Of a stretch of DNA of 40,862 nt, positions 25,208 through 34,327 are shown one piece after another. Position 1 is the stretch's first letter; each line of letters opens with the position of its first letter. The notes below the pieces were generated by a model. That model saw only the letters and a list, made by a program, of their open reading frames with translations, did no database searches and was not told the origin of the DNA. The position numbers and the translations under genes are program-made. The DNA is from Mycobacterium arosiense ATCC BAA-1401 = DSM 45069 (lineage in GTDB: Bacteria; Actinomycetota; Actinomycetes; Mycobacteriales; Mycobacteriaceae), in contig NZ_MVHG01000041.1 in assembly GCF_002086125.1 (NCBI RefSeq), positions 1 to 40,862 of the forward strand, written 5' to 3'.

Positions 25208-26404
25208 CTACGCAGCGGTTGGCTGCTTGGCCGGTTCGTGTCGAGCGGGGTCGTATGCGGTTTTGGTGCGCCAGCAGGCCCAGATGATGCGCAGCCAAGC
25301 TCGGCCTATGGTGCGCAGAGCGTGTGGGTGGCGTTGTCCTCGGGCGCGTGCGGCAGCATAGCGTTGCTGGGCCCAGTCACTGGATCGGCGGCTGTTGTCC
25401 AGCCAGGTGTGCAGTGCCTGGCGCGCGCGGCGGTTGGTGGCGTGCCGAAACGGCACCGTGTGTGTCTTGGAGGCGCGGGTCACCGGGGCGAGGCCGGTTT
25501 CGGCGGCGAGTTGGTCAAAACTGGTGGCGCGTTCGAGGATCGGCCCGACCGCACCGATGATCTGGGCCAGGTTGAGGGTGCCGATGCGCGGCAGAGCGGC
25601 CAGCAGCCCCGCGTAGGGGTGTCCTGTCGCCTTCTCGGCGATCATGGTGTCGAGCGTGTCGATGCCGGCCTGCAGGGCACGCACGACTGCGACCTGGGCA
25701 CGGATCATCTGCCCCACCACCGGCTCGCTGAGCCGACTGGCCGATATCGGGGCATTGCCCAGACGGTTCAGCAATTCGGCGCCGCTACGACGGCCGCTGT
25801 ATCCGCGGCGGCGGCAGAGCGCCTCAATCCGAGCAGGCGTGAGCCCAGTGGCGGCCTGCGGTGTCGGATAGCGGTCGAGGAAGTCCAGCGCGATCGGCGA
25901 ATGCAGTTGGGCGAAAATGGTTTTCCCGCCGGGCCAGTACTGGTCCAGCAGTGCCGTCAACTGGTTGACCGCAGCGATGCGCAACCCGAGCTGATCGTCA
26001 CGTTGACCGGTCAGCGCCTGCAGCTCGAGGGTTTCGGGCAGGGTCGGCGCCAACACGGGCAAGCGGTGGATGTCGGTGCGGGCGTAATCGGCCAGCTTGA
26101 ACGCGTCGCCAGGGTCGTCCTTGGCTCTGGCTGCTCCCCATCGTGGACGCACGGCGTAAAATGCATTCGGGTGCACCGGGATCACCGGGTATCCGGCGGC
26201 CAGCAGCCGGTCCACGACCAGCCCGCGAGTGCTCTCGATCGCCACCGGCAGCCCGCCGGGATCACCATAGTCGGCCAGCTTCGCCACTGCCCGCGCGATG
26301 CCGTCCTCGGTATGCGGGATCGCCATGCGGTGCACCGGCTCACCGGCGGAGTCGATCACGGTCACGTCGTGGACAGTGCCGCCCCAGTCCCAGCCGACGA
26401 ACAA
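25208..26404 (-). CDS. IS110-family transposase (IS900-like)
   Basis: The product is an intact 398-residue transposase different from the 8217 copy. DEDD-site residues are visible in FVGWDWGGTVHDV, VAIESTRGLVVDRLL, KDDPGDAFKLADYARTD, and the C-terminal domain has LPRIGTLNLAQIIGAVGP and AAETGLAPVTRASK. The last segment has Ser/Thr at the nucleophile position. Length and element size fit the IS900/IS1110-type group of mycobacteria, recalled from memory. The gene is nearly flush with the left end of the element (17 bases) and has the long noncoding part upstream. Confidence 0.9.
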   Translation of the reverse strand: MFVGWDWGGTVHDVTVIDSAGEPVHRMAIPHTEDGIARAVAKLADYGDPGGLPVAIESTRGLVVDRLLAAGYPVIPVHPNAFYAVRPRWGAARAKDDPGDAFKLADYARTDIHRLPVLAPTLPETLELQALTGQRDDQLGLRIAAVNQLTALLDQYWPGGKTIFAQLHSPIALDFLDRYPTPQAATGLTPARIEALCRRRGYSGRRSGAELLNRLGNAPISASRLSEPVVGQMIRAQVAVVRALQAGIDTLDTMIAEKATGHPYAGLLAALPRIGTLNLAQIIGAVGPILERATSFDQLAAETGLAPVTRASKTHTVPFRHATNRRARQALHTWLDNSRRSSDWAQQRYAAARARGQRHPHALRTIGRAWLRIIWACWRTKTAYDPARHEPAKQPTAA

Positions 26405-26644
26405 CGGCTGTCTCCTTCGAGGTCGATCCTCACCTCTGCGGAATCGAGAGCCGCTGCCGGAAGCTCACTAATAGGCCCTCCCACGGGCATGTCCCTGACG
26501 CCGGTCCACGGCCCTCGGCCCGGCAGGGCTGGCGGAACTGATGGTGGCCATCAAGTGGCTCGCGCTCAGGGCCATGCACCCGCCGAGACCGAGAGGTCAC
26601 AACCCTAAGCTGTTCGGGCTGCAGCAAGGATGGTGCCCTAGTGA
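26405..26644 (-). ncRNA. candidate bridge-RNA region of the nested IS110 element
   Basis: These 240 bases upstream of the transposase hold no ORF on the coding side and have short inverted segments, for example GGCCCTCGGCC. The position matches the guide RNA of IS110-group elements. The exact ends and loops were not derived. Confidence 0.35.
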
Positions 26645-26925
26645 GCGCTACAGGCGACCTCACCGACCGGCCGGGGCACCTTCTAAGCTAGAAGTCGACT
26701 CACGCCAGAGGTTCTCACCAGTGCTCACCAGCCGGCGGCTCGGTGATCAGCTTCCCCGCAAACCAGCCATAAGGCCGCCACGGCACGCCAATCGGATCCC
26801 ATTAGGTTCTCATTCCTTCTGGCGGACCACGTCGTCTACACCTGAATTTCGCGGGATTCTCGTCAAGATGGCGAATGCGCTTTTCTCATCTTGGTGGCGG
26901 ATCTTGCAACCGTACGGTTGTGCAA
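26645..26925 (+). repeat. resumed 5' noncoding part of IS110 copy 2 and its flank
   Basis: This is the continuation of the interrupted copy and the partner of the direct repeat at 9535-9827. It ends at a common ACGGTTGTGC. The two distal tandem units are less perfect here (TTCTCGTCAAGATGGCGAAT, then TTCTCATCTTGGTGGCGGAT). Confidence 0.6.
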
Positions 26926-26987
26926 ATCTGCATCGTCACGCCAGTCCGCACCGCCGCGCCACATAAATCTTGCTGAGATGAGGTGGC

Positions 26988-28377
26988 TGTCGACGGCATC
27001 TGAATTTTGACCCCCTGGCGGCAAGGCGGCTTCTAGTCAACGTCGCAACAGTTGATGGTCTGGTGAGGTTAGCAGCGCGGTGAATAGTTCGGCGGGACTG
27101 CGGTCTTCGAGGGTGTGGCGGGGGCGGTTGTTGATCTCGTATTCGACAGCGCGCAGATGGTCGGGTGTGTAGCTGCTTAGGCTGGTGCCCTTAGGGAAGT
27201 ATTGCCGTAGCAGCCCGTTGGCGTTCTCGTTGCTGCCGCGTTGCCAGGGCGAGCGCGAATCGCAAAAGTAGACGGGTACACCGAGGTCTGCGGTGATGTC
27301 GGTGTGCCGGGCCATCTCGATGCCCTGATCCCAGGTGATCGATCGGATCAAGTTGGATGGCAGGCCGCCCATGGTCGTGGCGATCGCGATGCGCAGCGAG
27401 TCGGCGTCACGGGCGGGGAGGTGCATCAGCCGAATCAGGCGGGTCTGGCGCTCAACGAGGGTTCCGATCGCCGAGCGCTGGTTCTTGCCGACGATGAGGT
27501 CACCTTTCCAATGCCCCGGTTGGCTGCGGTCGGTGGGAGCGAATGGCCGCTGATGGATCGACAGCATCGGATACGCGAACCTCGGACGACGCCGGCCCGG
27601 CCGCTGGTGAGCGCGGCGATGGGTCCTGCCGGTGCGCAACGGGCCGCGGTGTGGCGACCTGACCTGTGGCGGTCGGATCAAGCGCGAATGTGGTTGGTAC
27701 ACAGCCTGATAGATGCTTTCGTGGCACAACCACATCAATTGGTCCTCTGGGTATTCACGTCGTAGGTGTCGGGCGATCTGTTGTGGGCTCCACCGCTGAG
27801 CGAGCAGCTCGGCGATCAGATCGCACAGGGCCGGGTTCTTGTCGACCCGCCGCTGGTGGCGACGGGCTCGGCGCTGGACCGCCCACCGGTGCGCTTCGAA
27901 CGGCCGGTACTGACCGTCGCGGCGGCTGTTGCGGCGCAACTCCCTCGATACCGTCGACGGTGCCCTGTCGAGCGTGGCGGCAATCCGCCGAATACTCATG
28001 CCTGCGCGGCGCAGATCGGCGATGCCGATCCGCTCCTCTTCGGATAGATATCGATCGCTGATCTGACGCACAGCCAAACGATCGAGTGCAGGTACGAATC
28101 CCACGACCTCGCCACGCCGATAAGTCTTATAGCCGCGAGCCCAATTGTTTGCTGCGGTACGGGACACACCCAATTCTCGAGCAGCCGCCGAGATTGACCA
28201 GCCCCGGGCGCGCAACTCCATGAATCGCTGGCGCTTGGCGGATTGCGGCCGGCGGCCCGGGCCATTCTTCATGCGACGCGACGATGGCAACACAACCTCC
28301 AAAACCTAGAGAAGTGTTGCGACCGCCCCTAGAAACCACCATGCCGCGCCGGGGTCAGTTTTCAGGCGCCGCCGACA
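26988..28377 (-). mobile_element. IS30-family insertion sequence with GTGGC target duplication
   Basis: The ends are imperfect 27-base inverted repeats, 26988-27014 (TGTCGACGGCATCTGAA...) and 28351-28377 (complement TGTCGGCGGCGCCTGAA...), identical at 21 of 27 positions. Both are flanked by GTGGC (26983-26987 and 28378-28382), a 5-bp target duplication. The element is 1390 bases with one transposase, so it looks intact and inserted in one event. Confidence 0.8.
27037..28302 (-). CDS. IS30-family transposase (intact)
   Basis: The 421-residue frame has N-terminal HTH segments (ISAAARELGVSRTAANNWARG and MSIRRIAATLDRAPSTVSREL), the IS30 linker and a DDE catalytic core with GHWKGDLIVGKNQRSAIGTL (first Asp), TWDQGIEMARH (second Asp) and RGSNENANGLLRQYFPKG (Glu). 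The upstream limit at 28302 is a TTG; GGAGG lies near it, so TTG 28290 or ATG 28272 (MKNGPGRRPQ) is the probable start. All catalytic residues are present. Confidence 0.92.
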   Translation of the reverse strand: MEVVLPSSRRMKNGPGRRPQSAKRQRFMELRARGWSISAAARELGVSRTAANNWARGYKTYRRGEVVGFVPALDRLAVRQISDRYLSEEERIGIADLRRAGMSIRRIAATLDRAPSTVSRELRRNSRRDGQYRPFEAHRWAVQRRARRHQRRVDKNPALCDLIAELLAQRWSPQQIARHLRREYPEDQLMWLCHESIYQAVYQPHSRLIRPPQVRSPHRGPLRTGRTHRRAHQRPGRRRPRFAYPMLSIHQRPFAPTDRSQPGHWKGDLIVGKNQRSAIGTLVERQTRLIRLMHLPARDADSLRIAIATTMGGLPSNLIRSITWDQGIEMARHTDITADLGVPVYFCDSRSPWQRGSNENANGLLRQYFPKGTSLSSYTPDHLRAVEYEINNRPRHTLEDRSPAELFTALLTSPDHQLLRR

Positions 28378-28620
28378 GTGGCGTCCCCACCTGCTGACCT
28401 GAACTATCTTGCTCGACAGTCGTTCACACCGACACGGTAGATAATCTCAATCATCCAAATGGAAATGTTGCGCCGTTTTCGTCAGATGAATCAGCTGGTT
28501 GCTGCCCCCGACCGCCGTTGTGACCATCGCCCGTGTTGACCGAGTGCGGCTATTAGCCAGCGATATTCGGATTGACGGACAAATCCGGTGAACTCAGTGA
28601 GAACACGCCAGGCTGGCCAG
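28378..28620. other. intergenic region downstream of tetR C
   Basis: No ORF or RNA gene is visible. The region starts at the IS30 target duplication and ends at the stop of the minus-strand TetR gene. An AT-richer stretch near 28430-28480 has no clear hairpin. Confidence 0.4.
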
Positions 28621-29253
28621 TTAGTGAGGTTTCACCGCGGGCAAAATGAGGGTGTCGATGACCTGGCGCACAAATTCCGCGTCAACGGTCTGTCCGCTGA
28701 CGACGCGTAGCAGCCCCATCGCGGTCAGGACGTCAGTCACTAGAGACCAGTCGCGTGCAGAGGATATTTCGCCTCGGGCCGAGGCCTGGTTCAGAACCGC
28801 CGAAAGGACCCGTCTGCCTTTGAACAGAATCAGGTCATCGAGGGCAGTTGCGAGGTCGGGGTCGTGGGTGGCCTCCAACGCGACTCGCAAGATGAGGTCG
28901 TTGCTGATCGAGGTGTTGTCGTTATGCTCGGCTTGTTCGACGATGGCATCGAGGTCGCCTGCCAGGCTGCCGGTATCAGGTGCGTCGTTACTGACCAAAT
29001 CGGGTCGCCAATACACGAGAGCGTCGGTGATCAGGGCGGCTTTTGATGACCATCGTCGATAGATTGCCGCCTTTCCCACACCGGCGCGCGCGGCGATGTC
29101 GTTCATGTTCGAAGCGTCATATCCGTGCTCTGCCAGAGCAGCCAGTGCGGCGTCAAGGATCGCTGGATCGCGCGAGCGGTCCAGTCGCCCGACAGTGCGT
29201 TGGCGCAGTTTGGATTTCGGTTCCGCCAGGGCTTCTGACCTGTCAGCTGACAA
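28621..29253 (-). CDS. TetR-family regulator (cassette C)
   Basis: The 210-residue protein has a basic N-terminus (KSKLRQRTVGRLDRSRD), the HTH MNDIAARAGVGKAAIYRRWS with SSKAALI, and a C-terminal dimerisation domain (TetR_C_11-like by general look). It is unrelated in detail to the dual-HTH regulators of cassettes A and B. It lies 39 bases downstream of mmpL on the same strand, so it is probably cotranscribed and self-limiting for the operon. Confidence 0.85.
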   Translation of the reverse strand: MSADRSEALAEPKSKLRQRTVGRLDRSRDPAILDAALAALAEHGYDASNMNDIAARAGVGKAAIYRRWSSKAALITDALVYWRPDLVSNDAPDTGSLAGDLDAIVEQAEHNDNTSISNDLILRVALEATHDPDLATALDDLILFKGRRVLSAVLNQASARGEISSARDWSLVTDVLTAMGLLRVVSGQTVDAEFVRQVIDTLILPAVKPH

Positions 29254-29292
29254 CGTTGTCTCTCGTCAGCTGCGCAGGGTTGTTAACACGTT

Positions 29293-32157
29293 TCACCTTG
29301 AACTCAATTGGGGGATGGGGGCAGTGTGCACGTCCTTCTCGGCTTCGTCAATCTTTTTGGTCCGGAAGACGTTGAGCGGCCACCAGAACCAGCGGCCCAG
29401 CGCGGCGGCGATCGCCGGTGTCATGAAGGCACGGACTATAAATGTGTCAACGAGTAGGCCCATTCCGATCGCGGTGCCGAACTGTCCAATCACGCGCAGG
29501 TCGCTGACGATCATCGATGCCATGGTGGCCGCGAATATCAGGCCGGCCGCGGTGACCACCCGGCCCGAGGCGCCCATGCCGCGGATGATGCCGGTTTTCA
29601 GGCCGGCCGGGATTTCTTCCTTCAGCCGGGAGACCAGCAGCAGGTTGTAGTCGGACCCCACGGCCAGGAGGATGATGACCGTCAGCGGAAGCACAATCCA
29701 TTGGAGGCCCAGCCCAGATATGTCCTGCCAGAGCAGGACGGACAGACCGCATGCGGTGCCCAGCGATGCCAGCACTGTGCCGACGATCACCAGGGCGGCC
29801 ACCAGACTACGGGTGATGAGCAGCATGATCGAAAAAATCAAGATTAGGGTGGCGATGCCGGCGATCGTCAGGTCGACGACCACCCCGTCCTGCATGTCGC
29901 TGTACATCGACGCGGTGCCCGCCAGGTAAACCTTCGCGGATTCCATCGGGGTGCCCTTGATGGCGTCGGTAACCGCCTGCTTGATTCCCTGGACGTGCTG
30001 GATGCCTTCCACCGAGGCGGGGTCTCCTTGGTGGGTGATGATGAACCGGACGGCCGTGCCGTCGGGCGAGACGAACATCTTCAAGCCGCGTTTGAAATCG
30101 GGGTTTTTGAACACCTCCGGCGGCAAATAGAACGAGTCGTCATTCTTGGCTTCATCGAAGTACTGCCCCATCAGGGTCGATCCTTCGGCGCCCTCCTGCA
30201 TGTGCGCCTGGATGCCGGCCATAGTGCTGTGGGTGGACAGCAGGAAATTCCGCATGGTCTTCATTGAGTCGATGGTCGCCGGGAAATCGGCCAGCAGCTT
30301 GGGCATCAGCTGATCCATGCGGTCGAAATCGCCGGAGAGCCCGGAGATTTGATCCGAGAGCTCGTCGATGCCGTCCAGCGCGTCGAAGAGAGATCGCATG
30401 GACCAGCAGACGGGAATGTCGAAACAGTGTTTTTCCCAATAGAAATAGCTGCGAATGGGCCTGAAAAAGTCGTCGAAATCGGAGATGTGGTCGCGCAACT
30501 CATTGGTAGTGTCGACCATCTCGTGCGTTCTGCCAACCATGCTGTGTGTGGTCGCGGTCAAGTCTTTCATAACCCCGTACATGTGCTCCATGATTGCGAT
30601 GGTGTGGCTCAGTTCGTCGGCCTGTTGCAACATCTGCGCCGTGTTGTCGTTGTTGAACTTCGCCGTCTGTAACGTGGCCGAATTCTGCATCGCGATCTGA
30701 AACGGGATCGAACTATGCTCGATCGGCGCGCCCAGCGGTCGGGTGATGGTTTGTACCCGCCCGATTCCGCGTTCATGAAAGACGGCCTTGGCGATCCTGT
30801 CGATGATCAGCATGTCGGCGGGGTTGCGCACGTCATGGCCGGCATCGACCATCAGCAATTCCGGATTCATCCGCGCAGGGCTGAAATGCCTCTCGGCCGC
30901 CGCCTGCGCGACGTTCGCCGCGATGGTCGGCGGCGTGTACTTCCTGTCGTTGTAACTCGGGACATAGGTCATCAAGCTCACGAAGCCGATCACTGCAACA
31001 AAAAAGGTCACGACGATAATCGGCTTCGGCCACCTGGTCACAAGGGTGCCGACTTTGCGCCAACCCCGTTCGGAAACCTGACGTTTCGGATCGAAGAATC
31101 CGAACCGTGACGCGACCGCGAGCAGCGCGGGCGCAAGTGTCAGGCCCGCCAGCATCGTGACCACCAAGGCGATCGCGCACGGGACTCCCATGGTCTGGAA
31201 ATACGGGAGCCGGGTCGCGGTCAGGCACAGGCAGGCGCCCACGATCGTCAGCCCCGAACCCAGGATGACGTGCAACACGCCGTGGTAGGCGGTGTAGTAC
31301 GCCTGTTCTCGATCTTCGCCCCGGGACCGCGCTTCGTGGTAGCGGCCCAACAGGAAAATGAAATAGTCGGTCCCCGTGGCGATGGTCAGCATTGTGACCA
31401 TGCTGACGGCGTACGGGGTAAGGCCGATGATGTTCAAATTGCCGGCGGTGGCCACGACGCCTTCGGCGGCATAGAGCTCGAATCGGACCAGTACCAAAGC
31501 GAGGAGCGCATTCTTGAGCGAGCGGTAGATGCCGAGCAGCATCACAAAGATGACACCGATCGTGACGGTCGTCATCAGGTCCATGCTGTTGTGCGCGGCG
31601 ATGAGCGTGTCCGTATTGAGCACGGTGTTGCCCGCCACGTAGGCCTTGACGCCCGGGGGTGGCCGCACGCTGTCGACGATCTTTCGGACCGCAGCTACCG
31701 AGTTGTGGCTGGGGGTGGTGCCCTGAGCTCCGTCAAGGAAGACCTGGACATAGGCGGCCTTGCCGTCCGGGCTTTGGGAGCCGGCAGCGGTCAGCGGATC
31801 ACTCCAGAAATCCTGGACGTTCTGCACATGCTTGTCGGCCTTGAGCTTCGCGACGATCTTGTTGTAGAACACGTGCGCGCTGTCGGCGAGCTTGTCGTTG
31901 CCTTCCAACACGACCATCGCCGTGGAGTCCGTATCGAACTCCTTGAACTTGTGGCCGATGGTCATCATGTCTTTGAAAGCGGGCGCCTGCACCGGCGTCA
32001 TGGGCACCGAGTGCTTGCCCGCCACCTCGCCCAGCGACGGCGTCAACAGCGTGGTGCCGAGCGCGATAAGGAGCCAAAACAGGATCACCGGCACCGCCAG
32101 GACGCGGATCAGGCGAGCGATGCGGGAGCGAGGCAGTTGCGCGGTTTCGCTGCTCAT
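29293..32157 (-). CDS. mmpL: MmpL-family RND transporter (cassette C)
   Basis: The 954-residue exporter has Asp264-Tyr265 (TGTDYFIFLLGRYHEAR) in TM4, Asp836-Tyr837 (VGSDYNLLLVSRLKEE) in TM10 and the YWEKHCFDIPVC pair in the second periplasmic domain. That domain contains about 15 methionines, intermediate between cassettes A and B. The sequence is of the MmpL4/MmpL5 kind, whose M. tuberculosis members take part in siderophore and drug export (family knowledge). The start overlaps the mmpS stop by four bases. Confidence 0.93.
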   Translation of the reverse strand: MSSETAQLPRSRIARLIRVLAVPVILFWLLIALGTTLLTPSLGEVAGKHSVPMTPVQAPAFKDMMTIGHKFKEFDTDSTAMVVLEGNDKLADSAHVFYNKIVAKLKADKHVQNVQDFWSDPLTAAGSQSPDGKAAYVQVFLDGAQGTTPSHNSVAAVRKIVDSVRPPPGVKAYVAGNTVLNTDTLIAAHNSMDLMTTVTIGVIFVMLLGIYRSLKNALLALVLVRFELYAAEGVVATAGNLNIIGLTPYAVSMVTMLTIATGTDYFIFLLGRYHEARSRGEDREQAYYTAYHGVLHVILGSGLTIVGACLCLTATRLPYFQTMGVPCAIALVVTMLAGLTLAPALLAVASRFGFFDPKRQVSERGWRKVGTLVTRWPKPIIVVTFFVAVIGFVSLMTYVPSYNDRKYTPPTIAANVAQAAAERHFSPARMNPELLMVDAGHDVRNPADMLIIDRIAKAVFHERGIGRVQTITRPLGAPIEHSSIPFQIAMQNSATLQTAKFNNDNTAQMLQQADELSHTIAIMEHMYGVMKDLTATTHSMVGRTHEMVDTTNELRDHISDFDDFFRPIRSYFYWEKHCFDIPVCWSMRSLFDALDGIDELSDQISGLSGDFDRMDQLMPKLLADFPATIDSMKTMRNFLLSTHSTMAGIQAHMQEGAEGSTLMGQYFDEAKNDDSFYLPPEVFKNPDFKRGLKMFVSPDGTAVRFIITHQGDPASVEGIQHVQGIKQAVTDAIKGTPMESAKVYLAGTASMYSDMQDGVVVDLTIAGIATLILIFSIMLLITRSLVAALVIVGTVLASLGTACGLSVLLWQDISGLGLQWIVLPLTVIILLAVGSDYNLLLVSRLKEEIPAGLKTGIIRGMGASGRVVTAAGLIFAATMASMIVSDLRVIGQFGTAIGMGLLVDTFIVRAFMTPAIAAALGRWFWWPLNVFRTKKIDEAEKDVHTAPIPQLSSR

Positions 32158-32585
32158 ACCGATTTCACCAAGCAGTAAACGAAGGGCAGGAATTCATCGG
32201 AGCTGCGGTCGTCTCGGATTTGGCCGTCGACGATGACCCGGCATCGAAGGTGGCGCATGCCGCTGCCCTGGACAACGATGTTGGCCGACATCGACGGCAG
32301 GGTCGTCACGATGGTGTACGACCATGGCAGTGCGGCGTTCTCGACGAGATGGGGTTGTCCGTTTTCATCGAGATAATTCGCGTTGACGGCACCGCCCGCT
32401 GGTGCCGTGATCTCGTAGGTGATGTGCTTGGGATTGAATGGCTTTGTATCGGCATAAACATCCCCTCCCCCGACAGCGGTATCGGCACCGAAACTGGCAC
32501 GTACGCGGAGGACGACATAGCCGCCGAGTGCGATAACGATGACCAGAAGCAGCGGTATCCACGCCTTCTTGAGCAGTCGAAACAC
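32154..32585 (-). CDS. mmpS: MmpS-family membrane accessory protein (cassette C)
   Basis: The 143-residue protein starts MFRLLKKAWIPLLLVIVIAL, a typical MmpS4/5 N-terminus with one membrane helix. It continues with NPKHITYEITAPAGG, NANYLDENGQP and PLPW-type ALPWSYTIVTT. Cysteines are in LRCRVIVDG and VYCLVKSV. It is the first gene of the operon and lies downstream of a candidate dyad operator. Confidence 0.9.
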   Translation of the reverse strand: MFRLLKKAWIPLLLVIVIALGGYVVLRVRASFGADTAVGGGDVYADTKPFNPKHITYEITAPAGGAVNANYLDENGQPHLVENAALPWSYTIVTTLPSMSANIVVQGSGMRHLRCRVIVDGQIRDDRSSDEFLPFVYCLVKSV

Positions 32586-32940
32586 CCACTATCTCCTCAC
32601 TGACGGCTACCGCGAAACGCTCATGAGTCATCGGCCCGTGGTCCGAACATGCTCAAATTGTCCGACCGCACCGACAACGGAACTTGAGTTCCATCAGTGG
32701 TGCGCTAGGGACTTTACCGCATCACCGAGCACTCCGCCGACGAAGGCCAGTTCGGCCGTGCACCGTGGGTTGTTTAATGTCGTTCGGGCAGTGATGATTC
32801 GCTGTTACGGGCACCGGTTGTGGATTAGGAGGCTAATGGCGTCATCGCCAGCTTGCACTTTCGACCGTCGCCGCTCCCGCCAGTTAGACGAGTGATGGTT
32901 CCGGCTATCGCGGCTGCCTCACCGTGTTCAACGACGTGGT
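32586..32940. promoter_or_regulatory. upstream region of the cassette C operon
   Basis: The 355 bases hold no credible gene. On the minus strand GGAGATAGTGGGTG precedes the mmpS start. A perfect dyad GGAACT-TG-AGTTCC is at 32679-32692, about 95 bases upstream of mmpS, and a 9-bp ATGA-G-TCAT is at 32623-32631. Either could bind the TetR of this operon. Confidence 0.4.
32679..32692. promoter_or_regulatory. dyad GGAACT-TG-AGTTCC (candidate operator, cassette C)
   Basis: A perfect 6+6 inverted repeat with a two-base centre lies upstream of mmpS-mmpL-tetR. No second copy was seen in the window, so assignment to the TetR at 28621 rests on position only. Confidence 0.35.
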
Positions 32941-34327
32941 TGTCGACGGCATCTGAATTTTGACCCCCTGGCGGCGAGGTGAGTTCCAGTCATCGTCGCA
33001 ACAGTTGATGGTCTGGTGAGGCTAGCAGGACGGTGAAAAGCTCAGCGGGACTCCGGTCTCCGAGGATGCTCTTGGGTCGGTTATTGGTCTCGTACTCGAC
33101 TGCACGCAGATGCTCGGCGGTGTAGGCGTTCAGGGTGGTGCCTTTCGGGAAGTATTGCCGCAGCAGGCATTACCATTTTCGTTGCTGCCGCGTGGCCAAG
33201 GTGAGCGCGAGTCGCAAAAGTAGACCGGCGCACCGAGGTCGGCGGTGATGTCGATGTGCCTGGCCATTTCGGTGCCCTGATCCCACGTGATGGAGCGGAC
33301 CAGCGTCACCGGCAAGTCGCTCATGGTGTCGGTGATCGCGATGCGCAGGGAGTCGGCGTCGCGGGTCGGCAGGTGCATCAGCCGAATCAGGCGCGTCTGT
33401 CGCTCGACGAGGGTGCCGATCGCCGAGCCCTGGTTCTTACCAACGATGAGGTCTCCTTCCCAATGGCCAGGCTGGGAGCGATCGGCGGGATCGAATGGCC
33501 GCTGGTGAATCGACAACATCGGTTGGGCGAAGCGCGGACGGCGTCGACCGGGACGTTGGTGGGCGCGGCGGTGAGTCCGTCCTGTGCGCGGCGGGCCGCG
33601 GTGCGGAGTGGTGAATTTCGGCGGTCGGATCAAGTGTGATTGGGGCTGATAGACGGCCTGATAGATACTTTCGTGGCACAACCGCATCGACTGGTCATCG
33701 GGGTATTTCCGGCGTAGGTGCCGGGCGATCTGTTGCGGGCTCCATCGCTGGGCCAGCAGCTCGGCGATCAATTCACAGAGGTCGGGGTTTTGTCGATCCG
33801 ACGCCGGTGACGACGGGCTCTGCGTTGAACCGCCCAGCGGTGCGCTTCAAACGGCCGGTACTGGCCATCTCGGCGACTGTTGCGGCGCAGCTCCCGCGAC
33901 ACCGTCGACGGTGCCGACCAAGCTTGTCGGCGATCTTGCGGATACTTAGGCCTAGCGACGCAGATCAGCCCTGTCGATCCGCTCTTCCTCGGACAAATAG
34001 CGACTACTGATTTGGCGCACAGCCAAACGATCGAGGGCGGCCACGAACCCGACGGCTTCGCCACGCCGATAAGTCTTATCTCCGCGGGCCCAATTGTTTG
34101 CTGACGTCCGCGAGACTCCAACTTCACGGCCCGCCGCCGAGACGGACCAGCCCCGAGCCCGCAACTCCATAAACCGCTGACGCTTGGCCGATTGCGGACG
34201 ACGCCCCGGACCCTTTTTCACGCGGCGAGACGATGACAACACAACCTCCAGAACCTAGAGAAGCGTTGCGACCGCGCCTAGAAACCACCTTGCCGACAGC
34301 TGATCGGTTTTCGGTTGCCGTTTTACA
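32941..34327 (-). mobile_element. second IS30-family copy, decayed
   Basis: The left end repeats the 38-base terminus of the 26988 element with one mismatch. The right end is diverged and probably ends at TTTTACA (34321-34327), whose complement TGTAAAACGGCAACCGAAAA resembles such termini. The flanks GTGGT and GAGTC show no target duplication. The body is about 1387 bases and closely related to the intact copy. Confidence 0.65.
32993..34242 (-). pseudogene. IS30-family transposase, frameshifted remnant
   Basis: The reading frame is broken into at least three pieces: 33952-34242 (N-terminal HTH, SVSAAGREVGVSRTSANNWA), 33768-34127 (APSTVSRELRRNSRRD) and 33130-33771 (catalytic GHWEGDLIVGKNQGSAIGTL, TWDQGTEMARH), with the last Glu region disrupted near 33170 (NENGNACCGNT in place of NENANGLLRQY). 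It cannot make a functional enzyme. Confidence 0.88.

Larger units (their letters stand above)
25191..26644 (-). mobile_element. IS110-family element (IS900-like size), nested in IS110 copy 2
   Basis: The boundaries come from an empty-site comparison. In copy 1 the sequence ACATCCCATCA continues directly into GCGCTACAGGCG (9534/9535). Here it is interrupted after 25190 and resumes at 26645. The insert is 1454 bases, with a one-base ambiguity (G) at the junctions and no longer target duplication, as expected for IS110 recombination. Noncoding DNA upstream of the transposase (26405-26644) should hold its own bridge RNA. Confidence 0.75.

Noticed and set aside
25109..26608. Long plus-strand open frame (499 codons) over the nested IS110 element
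   Set aside because: It is a shadow of the intact minus-strand IS110 transposase and has no recognisable domain.
12676..29290. GTTAAC (or GTTAACACG) near TetR genes at 12676, 18118 and 29282
   Set aside because: A six-base AT-rich match is expected a few times by chance in this window, and the surroundings do not align between the three sites.
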